The notes under the pieces were generated by a model. That model did not search any database, was not told where the DNA came from, and saw only the letters and a program-made list of their open reading frames with translations. This document shows, piece by piece, positions 31,771 through 41,000 of a stretch of 64,000 nucleotides of DNA; the stretch's first letter is position 1, and every line of letters starts with the position of its first letter. Origin of the DNA: Collinsella sp. TF06-26 (GTDB lineage: Bacteria > Actinomycetota > Coriobacteriia > Coriobacteriales > Coriobacteriaceae); NCBI RefSeq assembly GCF_002232035.1, contig NZ_NKXR01000007.1, positions 1 to 64,000 on the forward strand, in the 5' to 3' direction. The position numbers and the translations under genes are program-made.

Positions 31771-34011
31771 TTAGTCAAACAAACTCGGCATGTCATTTTC
31801 CTTCATGAGGGCGCCGGCGGAGGGCAGGCTCTGCGCGGTGAACTTCTCGGCCGAGACGCCGGCGCCAAGGATTTCCTCGGTCGTGCCGACGGTGGTGACC
31901 GAGCGGCCCTTCTTGGCCGTAAAGGCCTGGACGCCCTGCGTGTTGGTGGTCGTCTTGGTCTTGAGCAGCGACGTGTTGAAGTTCATCAGGCGGTAGTCGC
32001 TCGAGACCAGCGCGAGGTCGCGGTCCTCCTTGAGCACCTGCGCATACAGCAGCTTGCTGCCGCCGTAGATGGCGTTCTTAAGGCGCTTGCGGTTGGTCTT
32101 GGTAGCGTATCCAGAAAGCGCGACACGCACCACGCGGCCGTTCTCAAAGACGAACAGCACGTCGGCCTTGTAGTCCTCGGGGTCGATGACCCAGATGACG
32201 CTCTCGTCGGGTTCCATCTCGAGATCGGTCGGAAGGTACGAGCCCAGCTGGGCCGACTTGGTATCCTCAAACGCCGCGACCTTGCACTTGTACACCTGGC
32301 TCTTGTTGGTAAAGACCAGCAGCTCGTGCGTGTTGGAGGACGGGAACTCGATAAAGGGTTTGTCGCCGTCCTTGTACTTGAGCGTGGTCGCCTTCTTGAG
32401 CACGCGGTCCGTCATCTTCTTGAGGTAGCCATCGCGCGAAAGCATGATGGTAACCGGGTACTCCTCGACCTCGGGCTCCAGGCTTACCTCGATAACCTCA
32501 TGGGGCTCGATCCTGCCCGTGCGGCGCGGCATCACGTACTTCTTGTTGACCGCGGCCAGCTCGTCGCTGATGACCTTCTTGATGTTGTCCTCGCTCGAGA
32601 GGATCTCCTCGAGTTCGGCGATCTCACCCTCGAGCTTGGCGATGTCCTTGGTGCGGTTGAGGATGTACTCCTCGTTGATGTTGCGGAGCTTGAGCTCGGC
32701 GACAAACTCGGCCTGGGTCTCGTCGATGTCGAAACCCTTCATAAGGTTGGGTACAACCTCTGCCTCGAGCTTAGTGCCGCGGATGATGGCGATGGCCTTG
32801 TCGATGTCGAGCAGAATTGCCTCAAGGCCGTGCAGCAGGTGCAGGCGCTCGGACTTTTTGCCCAGGTCAAAGTTAATGCGGCGACGCGTGGACTCAATAC
32901 GCCACTTGACCCACTCGTGCAGAATCTGGCGCACGCCCATAACACGGGGATAGCCGTCGACGAGCACGTTGAAGTTGCACGAGAACGAATCCTGCAGCGT
33001 GGTCGAGCGATAGAGCTTGGCCATGAGCTTGTCGGGGTCGACGCCGCGCTTAAGGTCGATGGCGATGCGCAGACCCGAAAGGTCGGTCTCGTCGCGGATG
33101 TCGGCGATCTCCTTGACCTTGCCCTCCTTGGAGAGCTTGACGATGCGTTCGATGATGACATCGGTCTTGGTGGTGTAGGGGATCTCGTACACCTCGATGA
33201 TGCGCTCTTCGGGAATCCAGCGCCAGCGGGAGCGAATCTGGAAGCTGCCAAGACCGGTCTCGATGATCTTCTCCATCTCCTCGCGGCGGTAGATAATCTC
33301 GCCGCCGGTCGAGAAATCGGGCATGGGCATGTACTCGAGCAGGTCGCAGTCGGGGTCCTTCAGGTAGTGCATCGTGGCGGTGCAGACCTCGTTGAGGTTG
33401 AAGCCGCAGATATCGGACGCCATAGCGACGCCGATGCCCTTGTTGGCCGAGACGAGGATGTTGGGGAACGTGGTGGGCAGCAGACGCGGCTCCTTCATGG
33501 CACCGTCGTAGCTGTCAACGAAGTCGACCGGGTCCTTGTCGATGTCTTTGAAGATCTCGGCGCTGATGGGGGAGAGCTTGGCCTCGGTATAACGCGAGGC
33601 GGCGTAGCTCAGGTCGCCCGAATAGTACTTGCCAAAGTTGCCCTTCGACTCCACGAAAGGAGCAAGCAGCGCCTCGTTGCCCGTGGCCAGGCGCACCATC
33701 GTCTCGTAGATGGCGGCGTCGCCGTGTGGGTTGAGCTTCATGGTCTGGCCCACGATGTTGGCGCTCTTTTGGCGCTCGCCCTTGAGCAGGCCCATCTTGT
33801 ACATAGTGTAGAGCAGCTTGCGGTGCGAGGGCTTAAAGCCGTCGATCTCGGGGAATGCACGCGAGACGTTGACGCTCATAGCGTAGGGCATGTAGTTGAC
33901 CTCGAGCGTCTGCGTAATCGGCTGGTCGGTGACCTCGGAGTGCAGGCCGATGACGTTCTCGGCGTTGACCTGCTTTTTCTTGGGCTGGTTCTTCGTCTTC
34001 TTCTTTGCCAC
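31771..34011 (-). CDS. type IIA topoisomerase subunit A (ParC/GyrA-like)
   Basis: This 746-aa DNA-cleaving subunit of a type II topoisomerase has the winged-helix region HGDAAIYETMVRL (quinolone-region, about 96-108), the catalytic tyrosine in ASRYTEAKLSP (Tyr141), a coiled-coil around 440-500 and a C-terminal beta-pinwheel. The C-terminal domain lacks an obvious GyrA box, which favours topoisomerase IV over gyrase. A lysine-rich N-terminal tail (KKKTKNQPKKK) precedes the core. It follows the B subunit by 45 bp in an operon, and together they decatenate chromosomes. No ribosome site was checked beyond the ATG; the N-terminal basic tail could begin at this ATG only. Confidence 0.9.
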   Translation of the reverse strand: MAKKKTKNQPKKKQVNAENVIGLHSEVTDQPITQTLEVNYMPYAMSVNVSRAFPEIDGFKPSHRKLLYTMYKMGLLKGERQKSANIVGQTMKLNPHGDAAIYETMVRLATGNEALLAPFVESKGNFGKYYSGDLSYAASRYTEAKLSPISAEIFKDIDKDPVDFVDSYDGAMKEPRLLPTTFPNILVSANKGIGVAMASDICGFNLNEVCTATMHYLKDPDCDLLEYMPMPDFSTGGEIIYRREEMEKIIETGLGSFQIRSRWRWIPEERIIEVYEIPYTTKTDVIIERIVKLSKEGKVKEIADIRDETDLSGLRIAIDLKRGVDPDKLMAKLYRSTTLQDSFSCNFNVLVDGYPRVMGVRQILHEWVKWRIESTRRRINFDLGKKSERLHLLHGLEAILLDIDKAIAIIRGTKLEAEVVPNLMKGFDIDETQAEFVAELKLRNINEEYILNRTKDIAKLEGEIAELEEILSSEDNIKKVISDELAAVNKKYVMPRRTGRIEPHEVIEVSLEPEVEEYPVTIMLSRDGYLKKMTDRVLKKATTLKYKDGDKPFIEFPSSNTHELLVFTNKSQVYKCKVAAFEDTKSAQLGSYLPTDLEMEPDESVIWVIDPEDYKADVLFVFENGRVVRVALSGYATKTNRKRLKNAIYGGSKLLYAQVLKEDRDLALVSSDYRLMNFNTSLLKTKTTTNTQGVQAFTAKKGRSVTTVGTTEEILGAGVSAEKFTAQSLPSAGALMKENDMPSLFD

Positions 34012-34056
34012 GATTTCCTCTTGAACTTCTTATGGGCCGTCGTTATCGATTTGCTG

Positions 34057-36054
34057 CTACTGCAGGTCCAGCTGGTCCAGGTATTCCTTGCCGTGCTCGG
34101 AGATGTGACGCTTGCGGCCCGTCTCGTCGTTGCCCAGCAACAGGTTGAACATGGTCTCCATCTTGGTGACGTCCTCGGGTTCTACCTTGATCAGGCGGCG
34201 CGTCTCGGGGTTCATGGTGGTGAGCCACATCATGTCCGGATCGTTCTCACCAAGACCCTTGGAGCGGTTGATCGAGCACTTCTGGTCGCCAATCTCCTTG
34301 AGGATGCCGTTCTTCTCGAGCTCGGTGTAGGCAAAGTAGGTCTTCTCTTTGCAGTTGATCTCGTAGAGCGGCGACTCGGCGATATACACGTAGCCCTCGT
34401 CGATAAGCGTGGGCACCAGGCGATAGAGCATGGTGAGCACAAGCGTGCGGATGTGATAACCGTCGACGTCGGCGTCCGTACAGATGATGACCTTGTTCCA
34501 GTTGAGGTTGTCCAGGTCAAAGGCGCCAAGGTTCTTGATGCGCTTGTCCTTGATCTCCACACCGCAGCCCAGCACGCGCATGAGGTCCATGATGATGTCG
34601 GACTTAAAGATGCGCGGGTAGTCCTCTTTCAGACAGTTGAGGATCTTGCCTCGGACGGGCATAACACCCTGGAACTCGGCATCGCGCGAGGTGCGGATGG
34701 CGCCTGCTGCCGAGTCGCCCTCTACGATGTAGATCTCGCGACGGCTCTTGTCCTTGGAGCGGCAGTCGATGAACTTCTGCACGCGGTTGGCCATGTCGGT
34801 CTTCTGCTGCAGATTGGTCTTGATGCTCTGGCGCGTCTTCTCGGCGTTCTCGCGCGAGCGCTTGTTGATGAGCACCTGCTCCATGATCTTGTTGGCGGCG
34901 TCTTTGTTCTCGATCAGATAGGTCGAGAGGCGCTCCTTAAAGAATGCCGTCATCGCCTGCTGGATAAAGCGGTTATTGATGGCCTTCTTAGTCTGGTTTT
35001 CGTAGGACGTCTGGGTGGAGAAGCAGTTGGTCACCAGCACCAGACAGTCCTGGACGTCCTGCCACTTAATGCCGCTCTCGTTTTTGTTGTACTTGCCCTG
35101 TTGCTTGATGTAGGCATCGATGGCGCTGGTCAGAGCACTACGGGCGGCCTTTTCGGGCGAACCGCCGTTCTCGAGCCATGACGAGTTGTGGTAGTACTCC
35201 TGCATCATGAAGGTGCGCGAGAAGCACATGCACGCGGTGATCTTGACGTTGTAATCGGGCAGGTCCTCGCGGTCGCGACCGCGACGGTCAGCCTCGATAA
35301 AGAAGGGCTCGGTAAGGTAGTCGGTACCGACCTTCTCGAGCACGTAGTCCTCGATGCCCTTGGGATAGCAAAAATCCTCTTCGGAAAACTCGCCATCGTC
35401 GCCCTCAATGCGCAGGCGGAAGGTCACGTTGGCGTTGACCACGGCCTGGCGGCGCATGGTCTCGCGATACCAGTCGTGGGGAATGCTGATGGAGGTAAAG
35501 ACCTCAAGATCGGGGCGCCACTTGATGGTGGTGCCGGTGCGGTCCTCGTCGCTGGGCTCGATCTCAAGCGCTTTCTTTTTGGCGCCAACGACCTTGCCTT
35601 TCTTAAAGTGCAGGGAGTACTTGTTGCCGTCGCGCCAAACCGTGACGTCCATGTACTCGGATGCGTACTGGGTCGCGCACGAGCCCAGGCCGTTGGTACC
35701 GAGCGAGAAGTCGTAGTCGCCGCCCTGGTTGTTGTTGTATTTGCCACCTGCGTAGAGCTCGCAAAAGACGAGCTCCCAGTTAAAGCGCTTCTCGGAGGGG
35801 TTCCAGTCGAGCGGGCAGCCGCGGCCGTTGTCCTCTACCTGAATGGAACCATCGCGAAAGGCGGTAAGGGTGATGAGCTTGCCGTAGCCCTGGCGCGCCT
35901 CGTCAACGGCGTTGGACAGGATCTCGAAGGCGGCATGCGCGCAGCCGTCGAGTCCGTCCGAGCCAAAGATAACGGCGGGGCGCAGGCGTACGCGCTCCTC
36001 GTCCTTGAGCTGACGAATACTGTCGTTACCATAGTTTGCGGTGTTTTTTGCCAT
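34057..36054 (-). CDS. type IIA topoisomerase subunit B (ParE/GyrB-like)
   Basis: This 665-aa ATPase subunit has a GHKL nucleotide site (FEILSNAVDEA and VEDNGRGCPLDW, LGTNGLGSCAT), a transducer domain and a TOPRIM domain (VEGDSAAGAIRTSRD ... CTDADVDGYHIRTLVL). The frame could start at 36153, but homology begins MAKNTANYGNDSIRQLKD at the ATG at 36054, with an AGAGAG-type site before it. It is the first gene of the operon with the A subunit, and a resident core function inside a region flanked by guaA-end relics. Whether it is gyrase or topoisomerase IV needs the other chromosomal pair. Confidence 0.9.
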   Translation of the reverse strand: MAKNTANYGNDSIRQLKDEERVRLRPAVIFGSDGLDGCAHAAFEILSNAVDEARQGYGKLITLTAFRDGSIQVEDNGRGCPLDWNPSEKRFNWELVFCELYAGGKYNNNQGGDYDFSLGTNGLGSCATQYASEYMDVTVWRDGNKYSLHFKKGKVVGAKKKALEIEPSDEDRTGTTIKWRPDLEVFTSISIPHDWYRETMRRQAVVNANVTFRLRIEGDDGEFSEEDFCYPKGIEDYVLEKVGTDYLTEPFFIEADRRGRDREDLPDYNVKITACMCFSRTFMMQEYYHNSSWLENGGSPEKAARSALTSAIDAYIKQQGKYNKNESGIKWQDVQDCLVLVTNCFSTQTSYENQTKKAINNRFIQQAMTAFFKERLSTYLIENKDAANKIMEQVLINKRSRENAEKTRQSIKTNLQQKTDMANRVQKFIDCRSKDKSRREIYIVEGDSAAGAIRTSRDAEFQGVMPVRGKILNCLKEDYPRIFKSDIIMDLMRVLGCGVEIKDKRIKNLGAFDLDNLNWNKVIICTDADVDGYHIRTLVLTMLYRLVPTLIDEGYVYIAESPLYEINCKEKTYFAYTELEKNGILKEIGDQKCSINRSKGLGENDPDMMWLTTMNPETRRLIKVEPEDVTKMETMFNLLLGNDETGRKRHISEHGKEYLDQLDLQ

Positions 36055-36288
36055 GCTCGCTCTCTCGATGCTCCTTTGCTGCGTTGTAGTCATATAGATA
36101 GTCAAGGTAGCATAGCCCAGGCCTCGGACGATTCCAACTAACACGAATTCCATCGAACGCGCGTTCGGAGTCGGTGACCTTTAGCTTCTGCGGTCATTCC
36201 CTGCGCGGCGTGGTGCTCGTGTTAAAACCGTGGCTTATCGGCTGGTAGAATTGCCGCATCAAGACTGTATGTTGTTTGAGGGGGCGCA

Positions 36289-36849
36289 ATGACTGAGAAA
36301 GAGAAGATGGAGCGCGGGGAGTGGCATGATGCCAACTTTGACGAGGAGCTCCTGGCGCAACGCGCAAAGGCGGAGGCGCTCTGCTATGACTTTAATATGG
36401 CAAAACCCGGAAGCGACGCGCAGCTTGACGCTTTGAAATCCTTGCTCGATACCGATCTTCCGCAAGGGCTGACGGTCCTTTCGCCTGCCTACTTTGACTA
36501 CGGGAGCAAGACGAGCTTTGGTGAGGGCTGCTTTGTAAACCATGGCTGCTACTTTATGGACGGCGGCTCTATCACCTTTGGTGGCAACGTGTTTATCGGG
36601 CCGTTTTGCGGCTTCTACACCGCTTCGCACCCCCTAAAGGCAAAGGACCGCAACTTGGGTCTCGAGAAGGCTCTGCCTATTGTTGTAGGCGATAACTGCT
36701 GGTTTGGCGCGAACGTATCCGTGTTGCAGGGGGTTACCATCGGCAGCGGTTGCGTAATTGCCGCGGGCAGCGTCGTGACGGAAGACCTTCCGGACAACGT
36801 GGTGGCGGCAGGCGTTCCCGCGGTCGTCAAGAAGATCATCGAACAATAA
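36289..36849 (+). CDS. maltose/galactoside-type O-acetyltransferase
   Basis: This 186-aa hexapeptide-repeat (left-handed beta-helix) enzyme has the N-terminal MAC domain (EWHDANFDEELLAQR), repeats such as GGNVFIGPFCGF and GDNCWFGANVSV-QGVTIGSG, and the catalytic His in TASHPL. It transfers acetyl from acetyl-CoA to a sugar hydroxyl. Length fits Maa/LacA enzymes. It is monocistronic. The ATG lies behind TGAGGGGGCGCA, a good ribosome site. Confidence 0.9.
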   Translation: MTEKEKMERGEWHDANFDEELLAQRAKAEALCYDFNMAKPGSDAQLDALKSLLDTDLPQGLTVLSPAYFDYGSKTSFGEGCFVNHGCYFMDGGSITFGGNVFIGPFCGFYTASHPLKAKDRNLGLEKALPIVVGDNCWFGANVSVLQGVTIGSGCVIAAGSVVTEDLPDNVVAAGVPAVVKKIIEQ

Positions 36850-37028
36850 CGGAGCTATTAAACGATGGGGCACGCATGGTTCCGGCAAATCCGGTTATTG
36901 GCGTGCGCGTTGGCCATGCTGATAAGTTCCACTTACTCGGGTCCTTCCGACTCGGTTTTGTCCGAGGAAGATTGAATAGCGAATCGAAATTGTTATGTCC
37001 ACATGGCGATGGCGGACATGGTTTCCAT

Positions 37029-37099
37029 AATGACAGATATAGTTGACATCTTGTGAAGGATGCAATATATTTCTGTCATGTTGCAACGGATATCTGTCC
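37029..37099. promoter_or_regulatory. repeated operator before an XRE gene
   Basis: ATGACAGATATA (37029-37040), its inverted relative TATATTTCTGTCAT (37066-37079) and a third GATATCTGTCC (37089-37099) share the core CTGTCA/TGACAG. The spacing around the XRE start suggests autoregulation. A CTTGTGAAGG...AATATAT region in between may hold the -10. Confidence 0.55.
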
Positions 37100-37119
37100 A
37101 TTACTACGAAAGGAACTCC

Positions 37120-37350
37120 ATGCCGGGCAAAAAGAACCTACGCATGAAGGCGGCACGCGCGGCGGCTGGCCTTTCGCAAGCTGACTTAGCCCAAGCCGTG
37201 GGCGTTACGCGCCAAACCATCGGCCTTATCGAGGCGGGCGGCTACAACCCCACGCTCAATTTGTGCGTGGCAATCTGTAAGGCGCTGCGCGTTACGTTGA
37301 ACGACTTGTTTTGGGAAGACGAAACCGACGCCGACCCTAATGCTCTTTAG
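37120..37350 (+). CDS. XRE-family regulator
   Basis: This 76-aa helix-turn-helix protein has AGLSQADLAQAVGVTRQTIG as its DNA-binding core and a C-terminal tail NDLFWEDETDADPNAL. It belongs to the short YozG-like group that is usually encoded next to a membrane protein. AAAGGAACTCC precedes the ATG; the longer in-frame start at 37060 lacks such a site. A membrane-protein gene follows 9 bp downstream. Confidence 0.85.
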   Translation: MPGKKNLRMKAARAAAGLSQADLAQAVGVTRQTIGLIEAGGYNPTLNLCVAICKALRVTLNDLFWEDETDADPNAL

Positions 37351-37359
37351 GAGTTCACT

Positions 37360-37944
37360 ATGAAATATGAAGATCTGAAAATCGTGCAAAAGTGGCGTGA
37401 ATATGCCGGCCCAAAGGATGAACGCCTGGAGGCTGAGAACGCGAAGATCTACAAGATTGGCTTCGTGCTGCTTTCGTTTGGCATGTTGATGATCTTTTTC
37501 TACCAGTTTATAGCTCGACAGGTTACGTGGGTTCACAGCGACGCTAGTGAAATGCCGCATGGCTTTGCAACGCCGTTCGAGGCAGCCATGTATTTGTGGC
37601 TCGTTCTCGTGATGTTGATTTGCGCAGGACTGCAAACGCGGAAGGGCTATGTCGATACCAATCGTTTTGGGCAAACCGAGCATCTTCCTGTTGGATATTT
37701 CCTGCTTGTCAGCGGTCTTAGCGGCGCCGCGTTCGCGCTTGTTATTGCCGCAATGCGCTGTATCGCTGAGGCGCAGATCGTACCGCTCGAAAGCGTCTTT
37801 TGGTTGGCGAACCTGGTCACGGGCGTGTTCTGCGGTGCGACGATTTTCGCGGCCACGTTTGCTGTCCTGTGCGCAACGTTTTTCACGGCGAAAAGACGCC
37901 GTGCCAAGCTCGAGGCAGAACTCGACTCCTCAGACGACATTTAA
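37360..37944 (+). CDS. four-helix membrane protein paired with an XRE regulator
   Basis: This 194-aa protein has four predicted membrane segments (about 31-50, 74-94, 112-134, 147-170), a charged N-terminal tail (KWREYAGPKDERLEAENAK) and a basic/acidic cytoplasmic C-terminus. I do not recognise a precise family, though XRE plus DUF-type membrane protein pairs of this size are common in Actinomycetota and Firmicutes. It is co-transcribed with the regulator and closed by a terminator. The function is unknown. Confidence 0.75.
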   Translation: MKYEDLKIVQKWREYAGPKDERLEAENAKIYKIGFVLLSFGMLMIFFYQFIARQVTWVHSDASEMPHGFATPFEAAMYLWLVLVMLICAGLQTRKGYVDTNRFGQTEHLPVGYFLLVSGLSGAAFALVIAAMRCIAEAQIVPLESVFWLANLVTGVFCGATIFAATFAVLCATFFTAKRRRAKLEAELDSSDDI

Positions 37945-37949
37945 TGCGC

Positions 37950-37988
37950 AATGGGCTGGCTCTGGGTATTCAGAACCAGCCCATTTTG
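37950..37988 (+). terminator. Rho-independent terminator
   Basis: An AATGGGCTGG / CCAGCCCATT stem is followed by TT and G. It ends the XRE/membrane-protein operon. Confidence 0.75.
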
Positions 37989-38034
37989 ATGTTCGATGAG
38001 CCGAGTCGGCGCCTCTCACAAAAGTAACTAGGAG

Positions 38035-41000
38035 CTAGCGAGGCCTATCCGAATTGTCCTCATTGGCGGTGTCTTTTTCGAGCGCCATGCGGCGGGCGCT
38101 GTAGGCGACAAGGCCGGCACCAACTGCGGCGAGCGCTGCTGCGGCTGCGGTTAGGGGGACGTTGCTGTCGCCCGTGCCCGCAAGCGCGCCCGCTTTTCCG
38201 GAGCGCTTGTTATTGCCGTGGTCCTTGCCACTGCCGGAGCTGCTTCCGCCGGAGCCGCCGCCCTCGTCAGTACCGCCGCCACTCGAGCTACCATCGCCGT
38301 CTGCTGTCATCGGGGCGTCGTGAAGTCCTGTCGTATCCGCGCTGTCGCATACGCCGACCTGAACTTCTGAGCGTTCGCATGCCGCGTCGGGCACATGAAG
38401 CTCGTGCAGAACGGCACTCAGCGCCGAGTTTGCGCCCGGTCGGATCTCCTCGAGCGTTACGGGATCGAGCGCCACCAGATTACGCGCCTTCGCATACAGC
38501 GTGACGCGTTTGCCCACTTCGTCGCTCCAACTCTCGGGGATGGCGAAGCTCATGCGGAACTGTGCCGTGCAACCCGGTGCCAGCACGGCGTTGCCGTTGT
38601 CGGCTACCAGCGGGTGCGTTGCAAAACGTGCGCCCAGCGTCTCGAGCGCGTACTTTACGTGTGCCATGTCGTTGGCCGAAGCGTCTTCGGCAAGCTCTGG
38701 ATCGTAGATCGAAGCCATGCGTGCGTTCGCTCCGAATCCGATGGATGCGCTGGAGAACGGCTGGCTGGAGCCCTCTCGGTACAGATCGATTGTGCCGGCA
38801 GTCAGCAAAGTGTTGCCGTCGTTTCGCACCGTGACCATGAAGGATTCGCCTGCTGCTCCGGGCACCACCGCGCCCGAGGTAGCGACCGCGCCCGTCGGAG
38901 TGGCACACGCCACCAGAGGCACTTCGATGCCGTGCAGCTCTGCCTCGCTCTTCTCCGCGCTCACAATGTGCGTGGCGAGCGCGGAGAGCATGCCTCCCGA
39001 CGTCAAAAATGTCGTTATCTGATCGACGGGATGGTCCAGCTCGCACATCACGAACGGCTCCGTGAACAGATCGCCTGCCAAGGTGCTGGCGAAGATGCGG
39101 AAGTGCTTGCCCATTACTGCTACCGGGTTGCCTTCTTCGTCGTAGGTTTGCCCCACCTTGCCATCGGTGTTCTCTACATAGAGCGCGCACCTGCCGTTGT
39201 TGCTTACGCTAAACGATGCCGGGCCACAGCCTGCGGCACCCACGGGCTGCGTTGCAAATGCCGATGCGCCTCGCGTCCAAGTAATATGCTGCAGCTGCTC
39301 GTTGACGGTGGCCAAAAAGCCCGAATGTTGTGGCCACGGCACCGCATGGGGCACCGTGGCGTCTGGTGGCATAACGCCCCAGCCCGCAATGGACTGGCCG
39401 ATCACGGCGTACGATGCGCAGCCGCAACCGTCTGCGGTCTCGTACGCAACGGGCACCACCATTTTGCCGTTGATATTCTCGGGCTCGCTCAGCTCGATAC
39501 TCGACGGTGCCTGCGGAAAGCGAAGAACTTGGCGGAACGTCAGGCTGTCGCCCAAATCATCCGACCACAGGGTAAAGCATTCCAGCGCAACCTCGGCCTC
39601 GCTGCCGAGCGCCTTCTCTGCGGTGGTTCCGCGGCGGTGGAGGTAGGCACCCGACAGGCGCCCGTCGACCAGCGTCTTGCCTGCCGTGATGCGCGGGCAC
39701 TGCAGGCAATGGTAGCCATCCTCCTGAAGGCGGCCGCGCGAGATGCTGCGCCACGACGTGTGCGATATCACGCGAACTCCGCCGTTGCTTATGCGCAGGC
39801 GCACAACGGACAGTATGCCGGATGTGCTCGCCGCATCGAAAAGGGTGTTGTCGCCGGCGGGGCGCTCGCCCGAGACCAGCAGCACGTAGGCGTCCTGGTT
39901 TCCCCTCCCGTCTGTATATTCCACCACATCGAAGTCGTAATCGAATATGCCGTCGCGCTCCACGTCGCCCTCGCCAAACCCAAGGGGAAAGTCCACGGGC
40001 GTGGGAGCGGACCACGTGCCGTTTGCCTTTGTGTGCACCACTAGGCGCGAGCGTCCATTGTCGCCGTAGCGCACCGAGGCGATACGGAATAGGCATTCTG
40101 CGCCGGCAATCATTGCCAGCTTCATGTGAGCTTCGCTGAGCACGCCAGTAAACAGCACGTTGTCGCTCGAGGGCTTGATGCCGCCACGCTCGTCCTCCGA
40201 TACACCGGCAGAATTGGCGTTGGGGTCCGCAACGGCGTTCGTCGCCTGACCGATGTAGGTGTACTCATACATCGGCGCGGCGTTTTCGTCGTTCTCTACC
40301 AGTGCGTGGACGAAATGCTCGATCTGTCCCGTGTCGTCGCTCTCCGCGTCCGCCTCGAGCTCAATGCGCGTGACCGCTTGATCCCAATCGCGCACGACAG
40401 GCGCGGCGTTTACGGCAGTGGCCTTAACCTCGGCGCGTGCGAGCAGCTCGGCGTTGGTGACGATGGTGGCCGATGCGATAAATTGCGGCACACCACCTGC
40501 CTCGGCGTTGCCGGGCGTGCCGAAGCAGGCATCCAACGTATAAGGCGTATTTCCACCCAATGCCAGCTCAGAGCGCTGGAGTACATACTGGTCGCCATTG
40601 TTCACCGACATATTCCACGAATCGATGAGTGTGGGCCACGACCCCGACCAGGCCTTGGTGGTCCATTTGAACATCACGAACTGGAGTATCACGTCGACAT
40701 CGACGTCTGCGCCCACGCGCAGCCGCGGAAGCTGGTGTCCATCTGCCTTCTCGTACCCAATGAACAGTGTGAGGGATGCGGCGCCACGCACAGCGGACGA
40801 AGCGACGCCTGCAGCGCCGGCTCCAAAGGTGACGGCAAGTCCGATCTGGATGGTGAACGAGCCCGACGTGTTGGAATAGTCGAGCGAAATGTTCTTGAAA
40901 AACGCCGCGCCGCTACCGTGCGTGTGGGCGCCCACGGCGAGCGTCAGTTTTGCCAGCACCCAGGGGTTGACGTTTAGGAAAAACGGCACCGGTCCCAAGG

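Noticed and set aside
32326-35181. A 951-codon plus-strand frame opposite the topoisomerase genes
   Set aside because: It is antisense to parC and parE, whose motifs are intact. Long antisense frames are common in high-GC genes.
31771-36054. The topoisomerase pair as part of a recent island
   Set aside because: Codon use and conservation look native. Their position between guaA-end relics is better explained by older rearrangement.
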